Positions 31,263 through 41,206 of a DNA stretch of 64,000 bases are shown piece by piece. Within the stretch, counting starts at the first letter, position 1; each line of letters opens with the position of its first letter. The position numbers and the translations under genes were made by a program. The notes under the pieces are model-generated. The model saw only the letters and a list, made by a program, of their open reading frames with translations. It was not told the DNA's origin and searched no databases. Source of the stretch: Chlamydomonas reinhardtii (taxonomy: Eukaryota; Chlorophyta; Chlorophyceae; Chlamydomonadales; Chlamydomonadaceae); assembly GCF_000002595.2 (NCBI RefSeq), contig NC_057010.1, positions 62,001-126,000 on the forward strand. The letters run 5' to 3'.

Positions 31263-34200
31263 ATGAAGCTCCGGAAGAAGAATGCACTGCCCCTTCTAGA
31301 CCTTGAGTCCAGCAGCTCTGGCAGCGAGTATGAGGAGGGCGAGGACGAGGACGGCTCCTCCTGCCCATACAGCTCCCATGCCGAGTCCAGCGAGTGGGAG
31401 ACTGACGAGGAGGGAGCGGCGGCTGAGCAGGCTCACACAGTCGGACTAATTCCTGTACGCAAGTCGGGGAATGAGGCCGGCGCTGGCGCAGTGTATGACA
31501 CGGATGCCGCCGCCGGGCCGCGCGCCGTGGACCCAGTCCCGCCGGTCCTGCGGCCCAACCCTGCGGCCATGTCAGCTGTCCAGTATCAGCCCTGCCGCGT
31601 CCGTAGCGCAAGCACCGGCGCCGGCGATCGCACTGGTGCCGGCCCGCATAATGTTTTCCAGGTGAGGAGTGCTGGGTGTATGGACGTCCACGTTTGCGTA
31701 TCCATAGGTGGCGACGGCAAAGAGGCTGCACTCGCAAACAGAGCACTCAGCCACATTTCACCCTTACAATGCCGTGTAGGGCTACTCTGGCACAGCAGCG
31801 ATGCCGGTTGAGTGCTCTGGGCGCGTGGAGCAGGAGCAGGAGCTCATCGAGCCCGAGGCGGAGGCCGAAAGCGAGGAGGAGGACGGGTGCGAGCGCCGCC
31901 CAGTGGCTCCTGGCTTCAACCCGTTCTCGTTGCTTACCAGCAGCGACGAGGAAGAGGAAGAGGATGAGCCGGGCGACGGCGAGTGGGGTGACGACGCGGA
32001 GTCAGGGGCGGAGGATGAGGAGTGGCAGGCGGAGGAGGACGAGGAGGCAGGGGAGAGGGGGGCCGCCGGGGGGGACGCGCAGGAGGGCGAGCAGGAGGGC
32101 GAGGCGGCCGGCGAGGAATGCGGGGCGGGCTGCCTGGAGGCAGCCGCAGCAGGAGCTGAGCACGTTGCGGCCGGCAGTGCTGGCGGCGAGGCATGGGGTG
32201 GCGGCGAGGCGGCCACCACCCGCACTGCTGCTGCTGCTGCAGGCACCGCCGTCCCCGCAGCGGCTGTAGAGGCTGGGCCATCGACTGCTGCAACTGCACC
32301 AGCTGAAGGGGCTGGAGACGCTGTGTTGGCGGCGTCACACTCTGTTGCCGCGCTCCTCGGCGCCGCCGCAGCGCCAGTTGCGAGTGCTGGCAGTGTGGGG
32401 CTGTGCGCTCCGGAGGTGGAGCGCCGGTGTGCTGGCGAGATGCAGGCGAGCAGTGGGGATGCAGTCGGTGCAGCCGCACGGGGTGGCGAGAGCGCAAGTG
32501 CTCCGGCCGCGGCTGGGCCCGTGGATGCCGCGGCAACGGAGACGCTTGGAGCCAGCGCAGCTGGCGACCGGCTTGCGCGGCTGCTGCAGAGCGATCAAGT
32601 CAGGGCACACACGGCGATAGAAGCGGTCACGGGGGCTGAGGTAAAGGCGGCGGCAGCGGCGTCGGAGGAAGGGGCAAGCGAGAGTGACGTGGATGCCGCG
32701 GAGTGCTGGGTGTGTTACGGCCGCGGGCGCCCGGCGGGCTGCGGCTTCGGCGGCGACGCTGCCGGGGCCGGTGCTCACAGTGACGGCGCGGCTGCCGGCG
32801 GCGATGAGCTGGTGGCGCCATGCGGTGTGTGCTGTGGCGGCGTGCGCTACATCCACCGGCACTGCTTCATGCGGTGGCTGGACAGCAGCTGGGCCGTCAC
32901 CTGCCCCAACTGCAGGTCCCTGTACGACAGGTGGGATGCCAGGGGCTTCTGAGGTCGCAAGTGGATTGCGACAATGAGATACAGGTCAAAGTCAGGCGTT
33001 GTGAAGTGCTACGGCCTACCTTCTTGTTCACGGGCGAGTGCGTGACACCGGCATCAAGATCCTCCTGCTTGCGCTTTCCCGCACCCAGGTCCGTGCTGGA
33101 CACGTTCACGGACAGCGGCTCGCTGCGAGCGCTGTGGGCCGCCGCCTGCCCGCCCAGCCACGACCCGCGCCGCCCCTTTCCCTACAACTCCATGGCGCAC
33201 TTCTGTGTGGGCGGCACCGTGGAGGTGGCCATGGCGGTGGGCGGATTCACGGCAGTGCGTGAGTGCGGCGCGGAGGGGGCCGGTGGGGCTGGCGGGGCCA
33301 CGTGTGTATGGATACACGAGTTGCCGCTCGGAGGTCTGCGCGGGGTTGTAGGGCACGATCGTGTCCGTAGGGCTGCTCTGTACCGCTTCTGCCGGTCGCG
33401 GCACCCTCGCCCAACCCCACCCGGCCATCCGCCATGCCTTCCACCCTCATTCACTGTACCTACCTTTCCCTTCGCTACGTCCACTCTCCCTCGCCCCTCT
33501 TTCTGCGCACAGAGCTGCTGCGGCGCGTCAAGGCCATGACTGACGAGTGGCGGCTGGCGGGCGCGGACGGCGGGCTGGGTCTGGTGCGGTCTGACGGCAG
33601 CCGGCTGGTGCTGCCGTCCTTTGAGGTGACCGGCCTGGTGCTGGAGCTGGGCGGCGGCGAGGAGGACGAGTGGGGGCTGTACGGTGGCAACCTGGAGGGG
33701 CAGGACGAAGAGGCCCAGGCGAATGCGGAGGACGAGGACGAGATGTGGGATCCAGTGAGTGCGTGAGAGTAGCAGGCACCAAGAGGCATCAGCCCTGTAC
33801 TGGCAGAGAGCTTGGAACGGGTCAGGAAGGGCTCAGTTGTCCGGACAGTTGCAACAGTTATGACCTTTGGCCCGTGTGCGGGGTGCTGCAGGTACCGCCA
33901 CGCCGGGGCCGCGGAGGTGGCCCGGTGGGCGCCTATGCGGGTGGCGACGACGCCTCGGGCGCAGACCGCCGCCGCCCCCAGTCGCCGCCTCCTGGGGCTA
34001 CTCGGCCCTACGGCGGCAACGGCAACAGCACCAGTGCCAGTAGTAGTAACGGCTTTCCTTCCAACTGGTATGCACCACCGCGGAGCGCCCCGTATGCCCA
34101 TGCCGCCGCGGCGGAGCTGCAGTGGCTGCAGGACATAGACCTCCTTGCGGCGGCTCTGCAGCAGCAAGGGCAGCAGGAGGAGCAGGGTTGGCGGCTGGCG

Positions 34201-34744
34201 GCGCAGGCAGCAGGCGGCACAGTGGGGCTACACGGCGACCTTCGCGTGCCCTGGCTTTCGGTATGTGGGGGCTGGCCTGGGCTGGGGCAGCGGCTGCGCC
34301 GACTCGGGTCATCGGGTGTAAATGTTTACGCAAGTACGGTATAATGCATGAGCGTACGCCGCAAGCCTGGCTGTAGCCTTGGGAGCTCGATAAATCTGAA
34401 ATACTGACACGGCAAGCGCCAACTCAATTAATACACGTTTGCCATGGTCGTGCACTGGCACGCAGATGCTGATGCCGGGAGAGCCGGCGGTGTCGGCTGT
34501 GGCGGCTGACTGGCAACGCGCGGACTTGCATGTGATACCCATGCCGGACCCTGTCAGGGTGGACGGCGAGTTTGCACGCAGTGTAGCGGAGCGCGTGGCA
34601 CAGCGGGCTGAGCAGCGGCGTCGGCGTGAGGAGGCGATGCGGCAGCAGCGGGTGCTGACACAGCGGCATGCCGGGCAGCAGACGCGCCAGCATGCAACTT
34701 CGGGGGCCCAGCGCTTTGCTGGCGGTGGCAGGCGGCGACAGTAA
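31263..34744 (+). CDS. RING-CH (MARCH-type) zinc-finger protein, probable E3 ubiquitin ligase
   Basis: Six exons (31263-31661, 31780-32930, 33089-33258, 33513-33754, 33892-34260, 34466-34744) give 869 residues. The first 400 are Ser/Glu/Asp- and Ala-rich (for example LESSSSGSEYEEGEDEDGSS). The zinc domain at about 440-512 reads ECWVCYGRG, then after a Gly/Ala insert VAPCGVCCGGVRYIHRHC, FMRWLD and CPNCRSLYDR: the C4HC3 order of RING-CH fingers, with two extra residues in the third Cys pair. RING-CH domains recruit E2 enzymes. Downstream come SVLDTFTDSGSLRALW, one mildly hydrophobic stretch (AHFCVGGTVEVAMAVGGF) and a Gln/Arg-rich tail (QRAEQRRRREEAMRQQR). Unlike membrane MARCH ligases it lacks clear paired membrane segments. 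The exon 2 acceptor (GTGTAG/GGC) was chosen because only it keeps the acidic frame in phase. Confidence 0.82.
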
Positions 34745-35934
34745 TTTATGGCCGCAGCAGGTGCAAGTCGTCGATCTCGCGCTGGTCGTGGCCATAGTCT
34801 TTACGGGCAAGGCTTTGCTGATGGACTTGGTGCATAGGGTTGTGTGAGTGGACTTGGCGCAAACTTATCAGTAGCCCTGCCACAAACGAATGTTCCGCCT
34901 TCTCCTGATGCTCAAAGCTGATGGGCTTTGGCCGGCCGCCGGCGCTGTCCCAGGAGCACCGCCAGCAGCAGCAGCAGCAGGGGGTCGGGTGATGATGTGG
35001 GGCGCGGTGTATGGAGGTGGCATCCTGTATGTTTAGCTGAGCGCTTCATGGCGTTGAGCCAATCTAGTCGTCGAACGGGTTCGATTTTGTGGCGTCAGAG
35101 CGGCCTCACCCCGGTTAGCGCACGTGCTTGAGCGCTGTGCCGCAGTCGGGTGCACAGTGTCGTAGGTCGCATGAATGTATGGTGCAGGAGGCATGTGATG
35201 TGGATGTGGGATGCAAGAGGCCTAAGGGCGCTCTGACGGCTGTTGGCTCCACGCATTGCCTTGCGAAATTTTGTTGGCGTCAGGAGTGTATGTGGGGGTG
35301 CGGGGGCGTTCGGCGCCCCTGTGGAGCCCAAAGCCGGTCGGTCAGTGACCCAGCCAGGTTGTACAATACGGTAGAAAAGATGCAACAAGATGGAAGCAGA
35401 TAGACCGCATTGGACAGTGTCGGACTTGCATCAGTGGGTATGTGACGGGTTGTTTTAGCTGCTGCAGGGTTCGCAGTACTAGGCTGCGGATACTTGCTGA
35501 GCAGACAGTGTACGTCGAGCGAGTTTGAAGGGCCAGACCACGGGAGGTACTAGGCAGCAAGGAAGAAGCTAATGCTCTGGACCGCACGTACGGTAATGCC
35601 AACCGCCTTCCTTATTCTGTATACACGTCACGGTAGAATTGCACTCTTGCATGTGAGGAAGATGCAAATCCTGACGGCCGGCAGGTGTATGCAGGTGCAT
35701 GCGACTAGAACCAGGTACAATGCGGTAGAATGCAAGGGCATGATGGGAAGAGTGATAGCGACCGGGTGAATGTGAACGTGATACCTTCATGCACCAACCT
35801 CCTGCTGTAATCCTGTTCCGCGAGATTCCGCGGAAGTTGGGCAGGCTCATGCGGGCGCCTCGCTAGCTCTTAAGCCCCGGCGCGTCATTATATTGGCCTC
35901 TTTCATACTATAGACTCATACAGCACCACCGTCA
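34745..35934. other. 3' flank of the RING-CH gene, no further gene
   Basis: A TGTAA at 35806-35810 could be the polyadenylation signal, which would imply a 1-kb 3' untranslated region. Short motifs around ACGGTAGAA recur at about 35370, 35630 and 35725. No coding frame is supported. Confidence 0.4.
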
Positions 35935-36160
35935 GAGTGGTCAGAGTTACAGGGTGCAGGGTCGGGGTCCGTAGTACAGGGTGCAGGGTCGGGTCAGAGC
36001 TACAGCGTCGGGGCCGGGGGAGTCAGGGGCCAGGGGTCAGGGGAGGTTCAGCGGTGCAGGCTCGGGCTGAGTAGGTACAGGGGACAGGGGTCAGGCTCAA
36101 GGTCAGGAGGCCAGCGGTCAGAGTCAGGGGGCCCTCAGAGACAGGGGAGTCACTCAAACC
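35935..36160. repeat. Degenerate G-rich repeat
   Basis: Loose tandem arrangement of CAGGGTCGGG, GTCAGGGGCCAGGGG and ACAGGGGTCAGG units on a purine-rich strand, with no fixed period. It ends shortly before the hairpin motif at 36340. Confidence 0.7.
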
Positions 36161-36339
36161 TGCCCCTCGGCTGGATGCAGGGGAGCCACTCCCCCGGCTG
36201 GATGTGCACTTACACGCACTTACAAAAGCAGCGTGCCATGCACCGCATTGCACGACGCCTCACCCGTGGCAAGCCCAAGGAGCAGTGCGACAGGAGCAAG
36301 CAGCAAGTAATACAACACATTGATTGACGTGACATCTTT

Positions 36340-36414
36340 TTTGGGCTGAGCCCCCCCAGCGCAGCGTTCCAGGGGGGGGGGCGAAGCCCCCCAGGAACAC
36401 CCCTGTCCGTGCGT
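36340..36414. repeat. Dispersed hairpin motif, copy 2
   Basis: TTGGGCTGAGCCCCCCCAGC, then a G9 run, CGAAGCCCCCC and ACCCCTGTCCGTGCGT, matching 17519-17594 in order and spacing. It lies 60 bases outside the left arm of the inverted repeat. Confidence 0.65.
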
Positions 36415-36702
36415 CGAAGAAAAGCGTGCAGGGCCAGGGGAGGGGGGAGGCGGACCAGGGGAGGTGACGCACAGGGGCTGAGCCCCTCCACAGTCTGGGG
36501 CCGAACAGCCTCATCGCCCGGACATAGCCGGGGTCGGTTTCCACAGGCACATAGCCAAAACAGGTGCCTAGATTGCGATGCCACAGCAGAGCCAACCGCA
36601 GCCAGACGCAGCACAGTTCTCAACAGCCGCACTACTTGTCATGCCGCTACACATGCCCTGCCAGCCCCACCGCAGACCGCTACCTAGACACCAGCCGGCT
36701 CC

Positions 36703-37188
36703 TCACCCTGCGCCCTTGCGCCGCTTCTTGGGCGGCGCTGCGCTCTCCTCCTCCACGTGGCCTTTCCCACCCTCTCCGCTACCAACATGCGCGCACGCGC
36801 CCCTGCTGCTCCCGCCGCCGCCGCTGCCGTCGCCGCCGCCGCTGCCGCCGCCACTGCTGCCGCCAGTCTGCAGCGATGCAGGTCGTTTGTGCCCCAGCAG
36901 CATCTCCACTAGCGCGTGCCGGATTTTGGTTGTCCCTGCACCTAGACACTCACGCTGGTGCCCTGGAGGAGCATCCAAGCCACTCTCCCGGCGCCAACGC
37001 TGCCGGCACACCTCGCAGTGCCAGTGCGGGTCGCACATGGCCACCAGGAAGTGCCGCAGGAAGTCCAGCAGGCGCACGCGAAGCGGCGTGGCGACGTGGT
37101 CGACAACGAATCTAATTGCCGCGAGCGTGTCGTCATTGTCGCACACGGTGCGCAGCGACACCTTTCTAGTGCAAGTGCTATGTGTCAT
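36703..37188 (-). CDS. Small Cys/His-rich basic protein, copy A
   Basis: A single frame of 161 residues starting MTHSTCTRKVSLRTVCDNDD. A helical part (IRFVVDHVATPLRVRLLDFL) precedes a Cys/His cluster, CDPHWHCEVC with H and C further on (GHQREC), that could bind zinc. Then come TTKIRHALVEMLLGHKR, a glycine/serine run, and a basic end PPKKRRKGAG that looks like a nuclear localisation signal. No family is recognised. The copy at 37781-38254 is nearly identical apart from the first residues and the glycine run, where codon-sized indels differ. The start ATG is within spacer sequence, just outside the repeated arm. Confidence 0.55.
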   Translation of the reverse strand: MTHSTCTRKVSLRTVCDNDDTLAAIRFVVDHVATPLRVRLLDFLRHFLVAMCDPHWHCEVCRQRWRRESGLDAPPGHQRECLGAGTTKIRHALVEMLLGHKRPASLQTGGSSGGGSGGGDGSGGGGSSRGACAHVGSGEGGKGHVEEESAAPPKKRRKGAG

Positions 37189-37780
37189 TTGTATTAAGGG
37201 TGTGGGGCTCAGCCCCACACCCCTAACGCAGGCAAACCTGGCTGGTTCAGTAGAACTTGGCGAGTGTGGTACCCAGTTTGCGCGGTGGCCGTTTGCCTGG
37301 TGTAGTCCAGGATGGCTTTCTTTTCTCGTGCTGAGGCGCAGAAAAGTAGCGCCAAGGGATGTTGGTAGTTTGGCATGTAGCCTGCGCATGCCCTACCGTG
37401 CTGAAGGACGGGGCAAGCAAGCCTCCATTGGCTATTTGATGGCAGCACCAGCCAGGGGCCTGGTGCCTATTACTGAGTACCAGAGGCAGTGGGGATACGG
37501 TTAATCAACGCCCCGACTTGCACTGTTGCACGCACCCTATGACGCATCAAAACAGATTTCACTCGATTCCGCTGCTCAGGCATGGGTTCCTCAGGCGTGT
37601 ACGAGCTGCAAACCTCCGTACCTGCAGCAGCGTGCACAGGAAGCCCAGGTCCCCCTTCGCCTCCGCACACGTGAGCAGCAGCCCCTCCACGTTAGGTACT
37701 CATCAATAATGTACACGCTGGCATACCGCTCCGCCAGCAGCTTCTGCATCGCCTTATGTGGAACACGACACATAGAATTC
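37189..37780. other. Spacer of the inverted repeat, with a palindrome and a DEYLT-type frame
   Basis: A 25-bp palindrome lies at 37198-37222 (centre GGGGCTCAGCCCC). On the minus strand around 37590-37765 one frame reads MQKLLAERYASVYIIDEYLT followed by a CC pair, which resembles the end of TnpB/Fanzor-like or related transposon proteins (DEYRTS..C..C), but the SxxC part is not kept. The spacer is the only region that differs between the two halves. Confidence 0.4.
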
Positions 37781-38254
37781 ATGATTAGTACTAGGAAGGT
37801 GTCGCTGCGCACCGTGTGCGACAATGACGACACGCTCGCGGCAATTAGATTCGTTGTCGACCACGTCGCCACGCCGCTTCGCGTGCGCCTGCTGGACTTC
37901 CTGCGGCACTTCCTGGTGGCCATGTGCGACCCGCACTGGCACTGCGAGGTGTGCCGGCAGCGTTGGCGCCGGGAGAGTGGCTTGGATGCTCCTCCAGGGC
38001 ACCAGCGTGAGTGTCTAGGTGCAGGGACAACCAAAATCCGGCACGCGCTAGTGGAGATGCTACTGGGGCACAAACGACCTGCATCGCTGCAGACTGGCGG
38101 CGGCGGCGGCGGCAGCGGCGGCGGCGGTGGCAGCGGCGGCGGCGGCAGCAGCAGGGGCGCGTGCGCGCATGTTGGTAGCGGAGGGGGCGGGAAAGGCCAC
38201 GTGGAGGAGGAGAGCGCAGCGCCGCCCAAGAAGCGGCGCAAGGGCGCAGGCTGA
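37781..38254 (+). CDS. Small Cys/His-rich basic protein, copy B
   Basis: A frame of 157 residues starting MISTRKVSLRTVCDNDD, then identical to copy A through the CDPHWHCEVC cluster and TTKIRHALVEMLLGHKR, with a longer uninterrupted glycine run and the same PPKKRRKGAG end. The start lies one codon outside the repeated arm. Two intact copies suggest either a recent duplication or selection on the protein. Function unknown; the possible zinc cluster plus nuclear signal would fit a DNA- or RNA-binding protein. Confidence 0.55.
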   Translation: MISTRKVSLRTVCDNDDTLAAIRFVVDHVATPLRVRLLDFLRHFLVAMCDPHWHCEVCRQRWRRESGLDAPPGHQRECLGAGTTKIRHALVEMLLGHKRPASLQTGGGGGGSGGGGGSGGGGSSRGACAHVGSGGGGKGHVEEESAAPPKKRRKGAG

Positions 38255-38478
38255 GGAGCCGGCTGGTGTCTAGGTAGCGGTCCGCGGTGGGGCTGGCAGG
38301 GCATGCGTAGCGGCATGACAAGTAGTGCGGCTGTTGAGAACTGTGCTGCGTCTGGCTGCGGTTGGCTCTGCTGCGGCATCGCAATCTAGGCACCTGTTTT
38401 GGCTATGTGCCTGTGGAAACCGACCCCGGCTATGTCCGGGCGATGAGGCTGTTCGGCCCCAGACTGTGGAGGGGCTCA

Positions 38479-39117
38479 GCCCCTTTTCCCCTGATCGGGG
38501 AACACTTGTCTGCGCCTCTGCAACTCGTGCTCCAGTCGGACCCGAGCAGACAGCCGGGGGCGCACCATGCCGCCACCACTTTAGGCAATTCTTCACCGGT
38601 TTTACATAACTAGGGGACATGAACATTATCCTCGCATCATCTCGGCAATCATCTGATCACACGTACAGCGTATACACAAGAGATGCCGTCGTTGCCACCT
38701 TATGGTAACCTCGCTCGCACACATGGCCGTGTATTTATTTACTTCTCATGGTATTGAGGCCCAGCCTGCTGTGCATGCCCTTCTCATGTTCTTGTCTTGC
38801 AGCCTATGCGTCACAGCATTGGCGGTGCGCCAGCACCTTACCGCCTCCTCTTGCGCGTGTGCGCGTCTGTAGTTCACCCCTCGACCTCTCCCTACCCGAG
38901 ACACCCTTGGCACCTCGGAAGCACGCTCAAGCATGGGCTGGCACTGTAGACACCTGGTCACCATGTAAACCTTTATCACAGGACGCGCTATGTGCACGCC
39001 TCACGCGCGCTTGTGTTACTTTGTAATAAAAACCACATGCCCCCTGGCTGAGTCCTGATTTAGTTGGGTTCGTACTAAACCGCCCCACCACCTTGTTGGT
39101 ACCAACGGCACAGCGCC
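38479..39117. other. No supported gene
   Basis: Lies between the inverted repeat and the 3' end of the DMP gene. GGGGAACACTTGTCTGCGCC near 38495 vaguely recalls the ACCCCTGTCCGTGCGT part of the hairpin motif on the other side. The part next to 39118 should be the DMP 3' untranslated region. Confidence 0.4.
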
Positions 39118-40229
39118 TTATTGCGCCCTGTACTCGGTATCCGATCGCCCGAAGCCCCCGCCCTGGCTATAGCCGCCGCCGCCCTCATGTGGCCCCACGT
39201 TGCCGCCGCCGCCGTAGTCGCCACCGCGAACGGCGTGCGACATGCTCCGCTGGCTCTGGCGCTGAGGTTGCGCCATGCTCTGGCGGTACGGGTCCTGCGC
39301 CATGCTGTAGCTGGTGCGCGGCACGCCGTCGCGACTGGCCGCCATGCTCTTGCTCACCGGGAGCGGCCCCTCCTTGCTCATGCCGTTGGAGGGCACGCCT
39401 GTCTCACTGTCCTCATCTCCCTCGCGGATGGTGGGCGGGTAATCAGCTTGCGAGCCAGCGTACATGGGGTTGGAGTTCATGGGCTGCGGGAGTCGATGGG
39501 CGCACGGACATGCATGTCAGTGTTACTGTGCGTGCCAAATGCGATAGTTACAGAAACGGTGCAAAACAATCCCGACATGATCACTTCGACATATGGCCCT
39601 ATCCTATTGCGCCGTGCAAGTTGCAAGACCATGCCGGTCGAACCTATTCAAGTAGCCCGCACGCGTTCACCACGCACCTGGTTGCTGGTGGGACCAGTCT
39701 CCGGAACATTCTGAAAGCCCAACATCTGGCGTGGAGGGCCCAAACAAATCATGATCATGCCAATTAGCAGCGCCACCACGATGGGCACCGTGCGCACAAT
39801 GGCGGCGTCGAACCTGGACGTTCCGTCTTTAAGGCCCGATGGGAAGATGCACATACAGACGGGATTGGTGAACAGTATGATGAGCACGAAGGCCGTGGTG
39901 GACAGCACCGCATGCACATAGTCACGGATCTTCAAATAAAAGAAGTCGTACACGCGGTCCTTGTCCTCGTCCGTGGGCAATGAGAAGCACAGCGGGCCGT
40001 AGAAGGGCATTATAATAACCCAAAACTTCTGTCCGTTCATTGCTGTGTAAGTGTCTGTGAACGACGCGAAGAAGCAGGCGATAGAGAACAGCACCAACAT
40101 GGCAATCACCAGCGAGCGCTCCTGGTCTTGGCAGAATGCGCTGTCATTGATGACCAGGTTCGCCAGGATTTGGAAGATGGTGAGCGTGTGGGTGGGGAAG
40201 TAGTACGAGACACGGGTGATGGCGTCCAT
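39118..40229 (-). CDS. DMP (DUF679) family membrane protein
   Basis: Two exons, 40229-39678 and 39483-39118, give 305 residues with a phase-0 junction (AACCAG/GTGCGT, CCCGCAG). The first 180 residues carry the four-helix DUF679 core: LTIFQILANLV, then SLVIAMLVLFSIACFFASFT followed by DTYT (the FF.SFTD signature), KIRDYVHAVLSTTAFVLIIL and PIVVALLIGMIMICLGPPR with MLGF. In Arabidopsis some DMPs act in gamete fusion and others in membrane remodelling during senescence. The second exon is a polar tail rich in Ser, Gln and Gly (QSMAQPQRQSQRSMS) unlike land-plant members, probably cytosolic. Start is the first ATG just upstream of the core. The gene diverges from the HECT ligase gene. Confidence 0.88.
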
Positions 40230-41206
40230 GGTGTCACGTTCCTGCTGATATCCGGGGCTGTGTGTGAGCTTCTGGCCAGCAGCAGTAAACCGCTGTCAGG
40301 TCTGCGCCAATACACAGCGCTCCACACTGCTGGGTTTGTCCTGCGGGCAATGTGAAAATGACAAGTGGGGTAAAGTGGGGTAAAGCGCGCGCGGGCCGAA
40401 AAGCGCCGCGTGGTTATGGAACGCCGCAACCCGGCTTCTGTTGCCCAGCCGCGCACCGCCCCGCACCCTGTGCGCCTTGCACGAGCGATTCTACGGTAAC
40501 GTGCCCGGTTCCGGCCTGGAAATGCCCAGTACAGGATCCAGGCCCAGGTACCCGTCCGAAGTTGACATTTTCCGTCTGCATAGTTCACTCACGCCCTGCT
40601 GACCCCGACCTGCTGACATGTACCCTGGATACTAGCCCGCAACTCGAAAATACGGAACAAAGGCCCAAGGTAACACGCGTGCTGACACTTTTGCCCTTCA
40701 ACGCCTGAGCATGCTCACGCTCATTCCAAAAGATGCTGACCTTAAATATTCAGTGGTGTTGACGCCCAGTAGCTCCTGACTTTTCAAGCGGGCGCGCTCT
40801 TCAGCGCTGCTTGACTCTGAGTCCTGGCTGCTTGTGCAGTATCAGGCCTTCACCTGGTCAAAAGTTTTGTATTCAATAGTTCAATAGTCGTCACAGCTGC
40901 CTAATTTCGGGAAAAGATGTTGGGCTGCAAAGTCAAAGTTCCAAGCCCGCAGAAGCTCAAGCACATTTGCTTATCCGGATGCTGCTTGTGAGAGCTCTTA
41001 CATATGCGAAGCCTGACACGACTCAGTCGTTGCAGCAGAAACGCTAGCCCGGTGACAATGGGTGCCAGCCCGGGGCCCCATGCACAGGAGGGTTTTCCAC
41101 CGCTGCTTATCAGTTCATGGCTTCAAAGTCGGTGCTAATCAGAGCTATTTGCGTTTGCTTCAGCTAGTGGCCTAGACGAAGATGAGACTGGAGACCCCGG
41201 AGAACA
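40230..41206. promoter_or_regulatory. Divergent intergenic region between the DMP and HECT genes
   Basis: Both neighbours start here and read outward, so two promoters are expected in 977 bases. No clear core element was recognised, and no additional frame has motifs. Confidence 0.5.

Larger units (their letters stand above)
36475..38478. repeat. Inverted repeat with 690-bp arms, possible undescribed element
   Basis: The left arm (36475 to about 37168) and right arm (about 37790-38478) are reverse complements at well over 90% identity, separated by 620 unlike bases. The outer ends carry GGGGCTGAGCCCC in opposite directions. Each arm holds the coding region of the same small protein, transcribed outward from the spacer. 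Arm differences include substitutions and codon-sized indels within the glycine run that leave both frames open. No target duplication was found. Confidence 0.8.

Noticed and set aside
31676-32269. Arg/Ser-rich frame resembling a splicing factor
   Set aside because: It is a shifted reading of the acidic RING-CH exon; only the acidic frame continues into the zinc finger.
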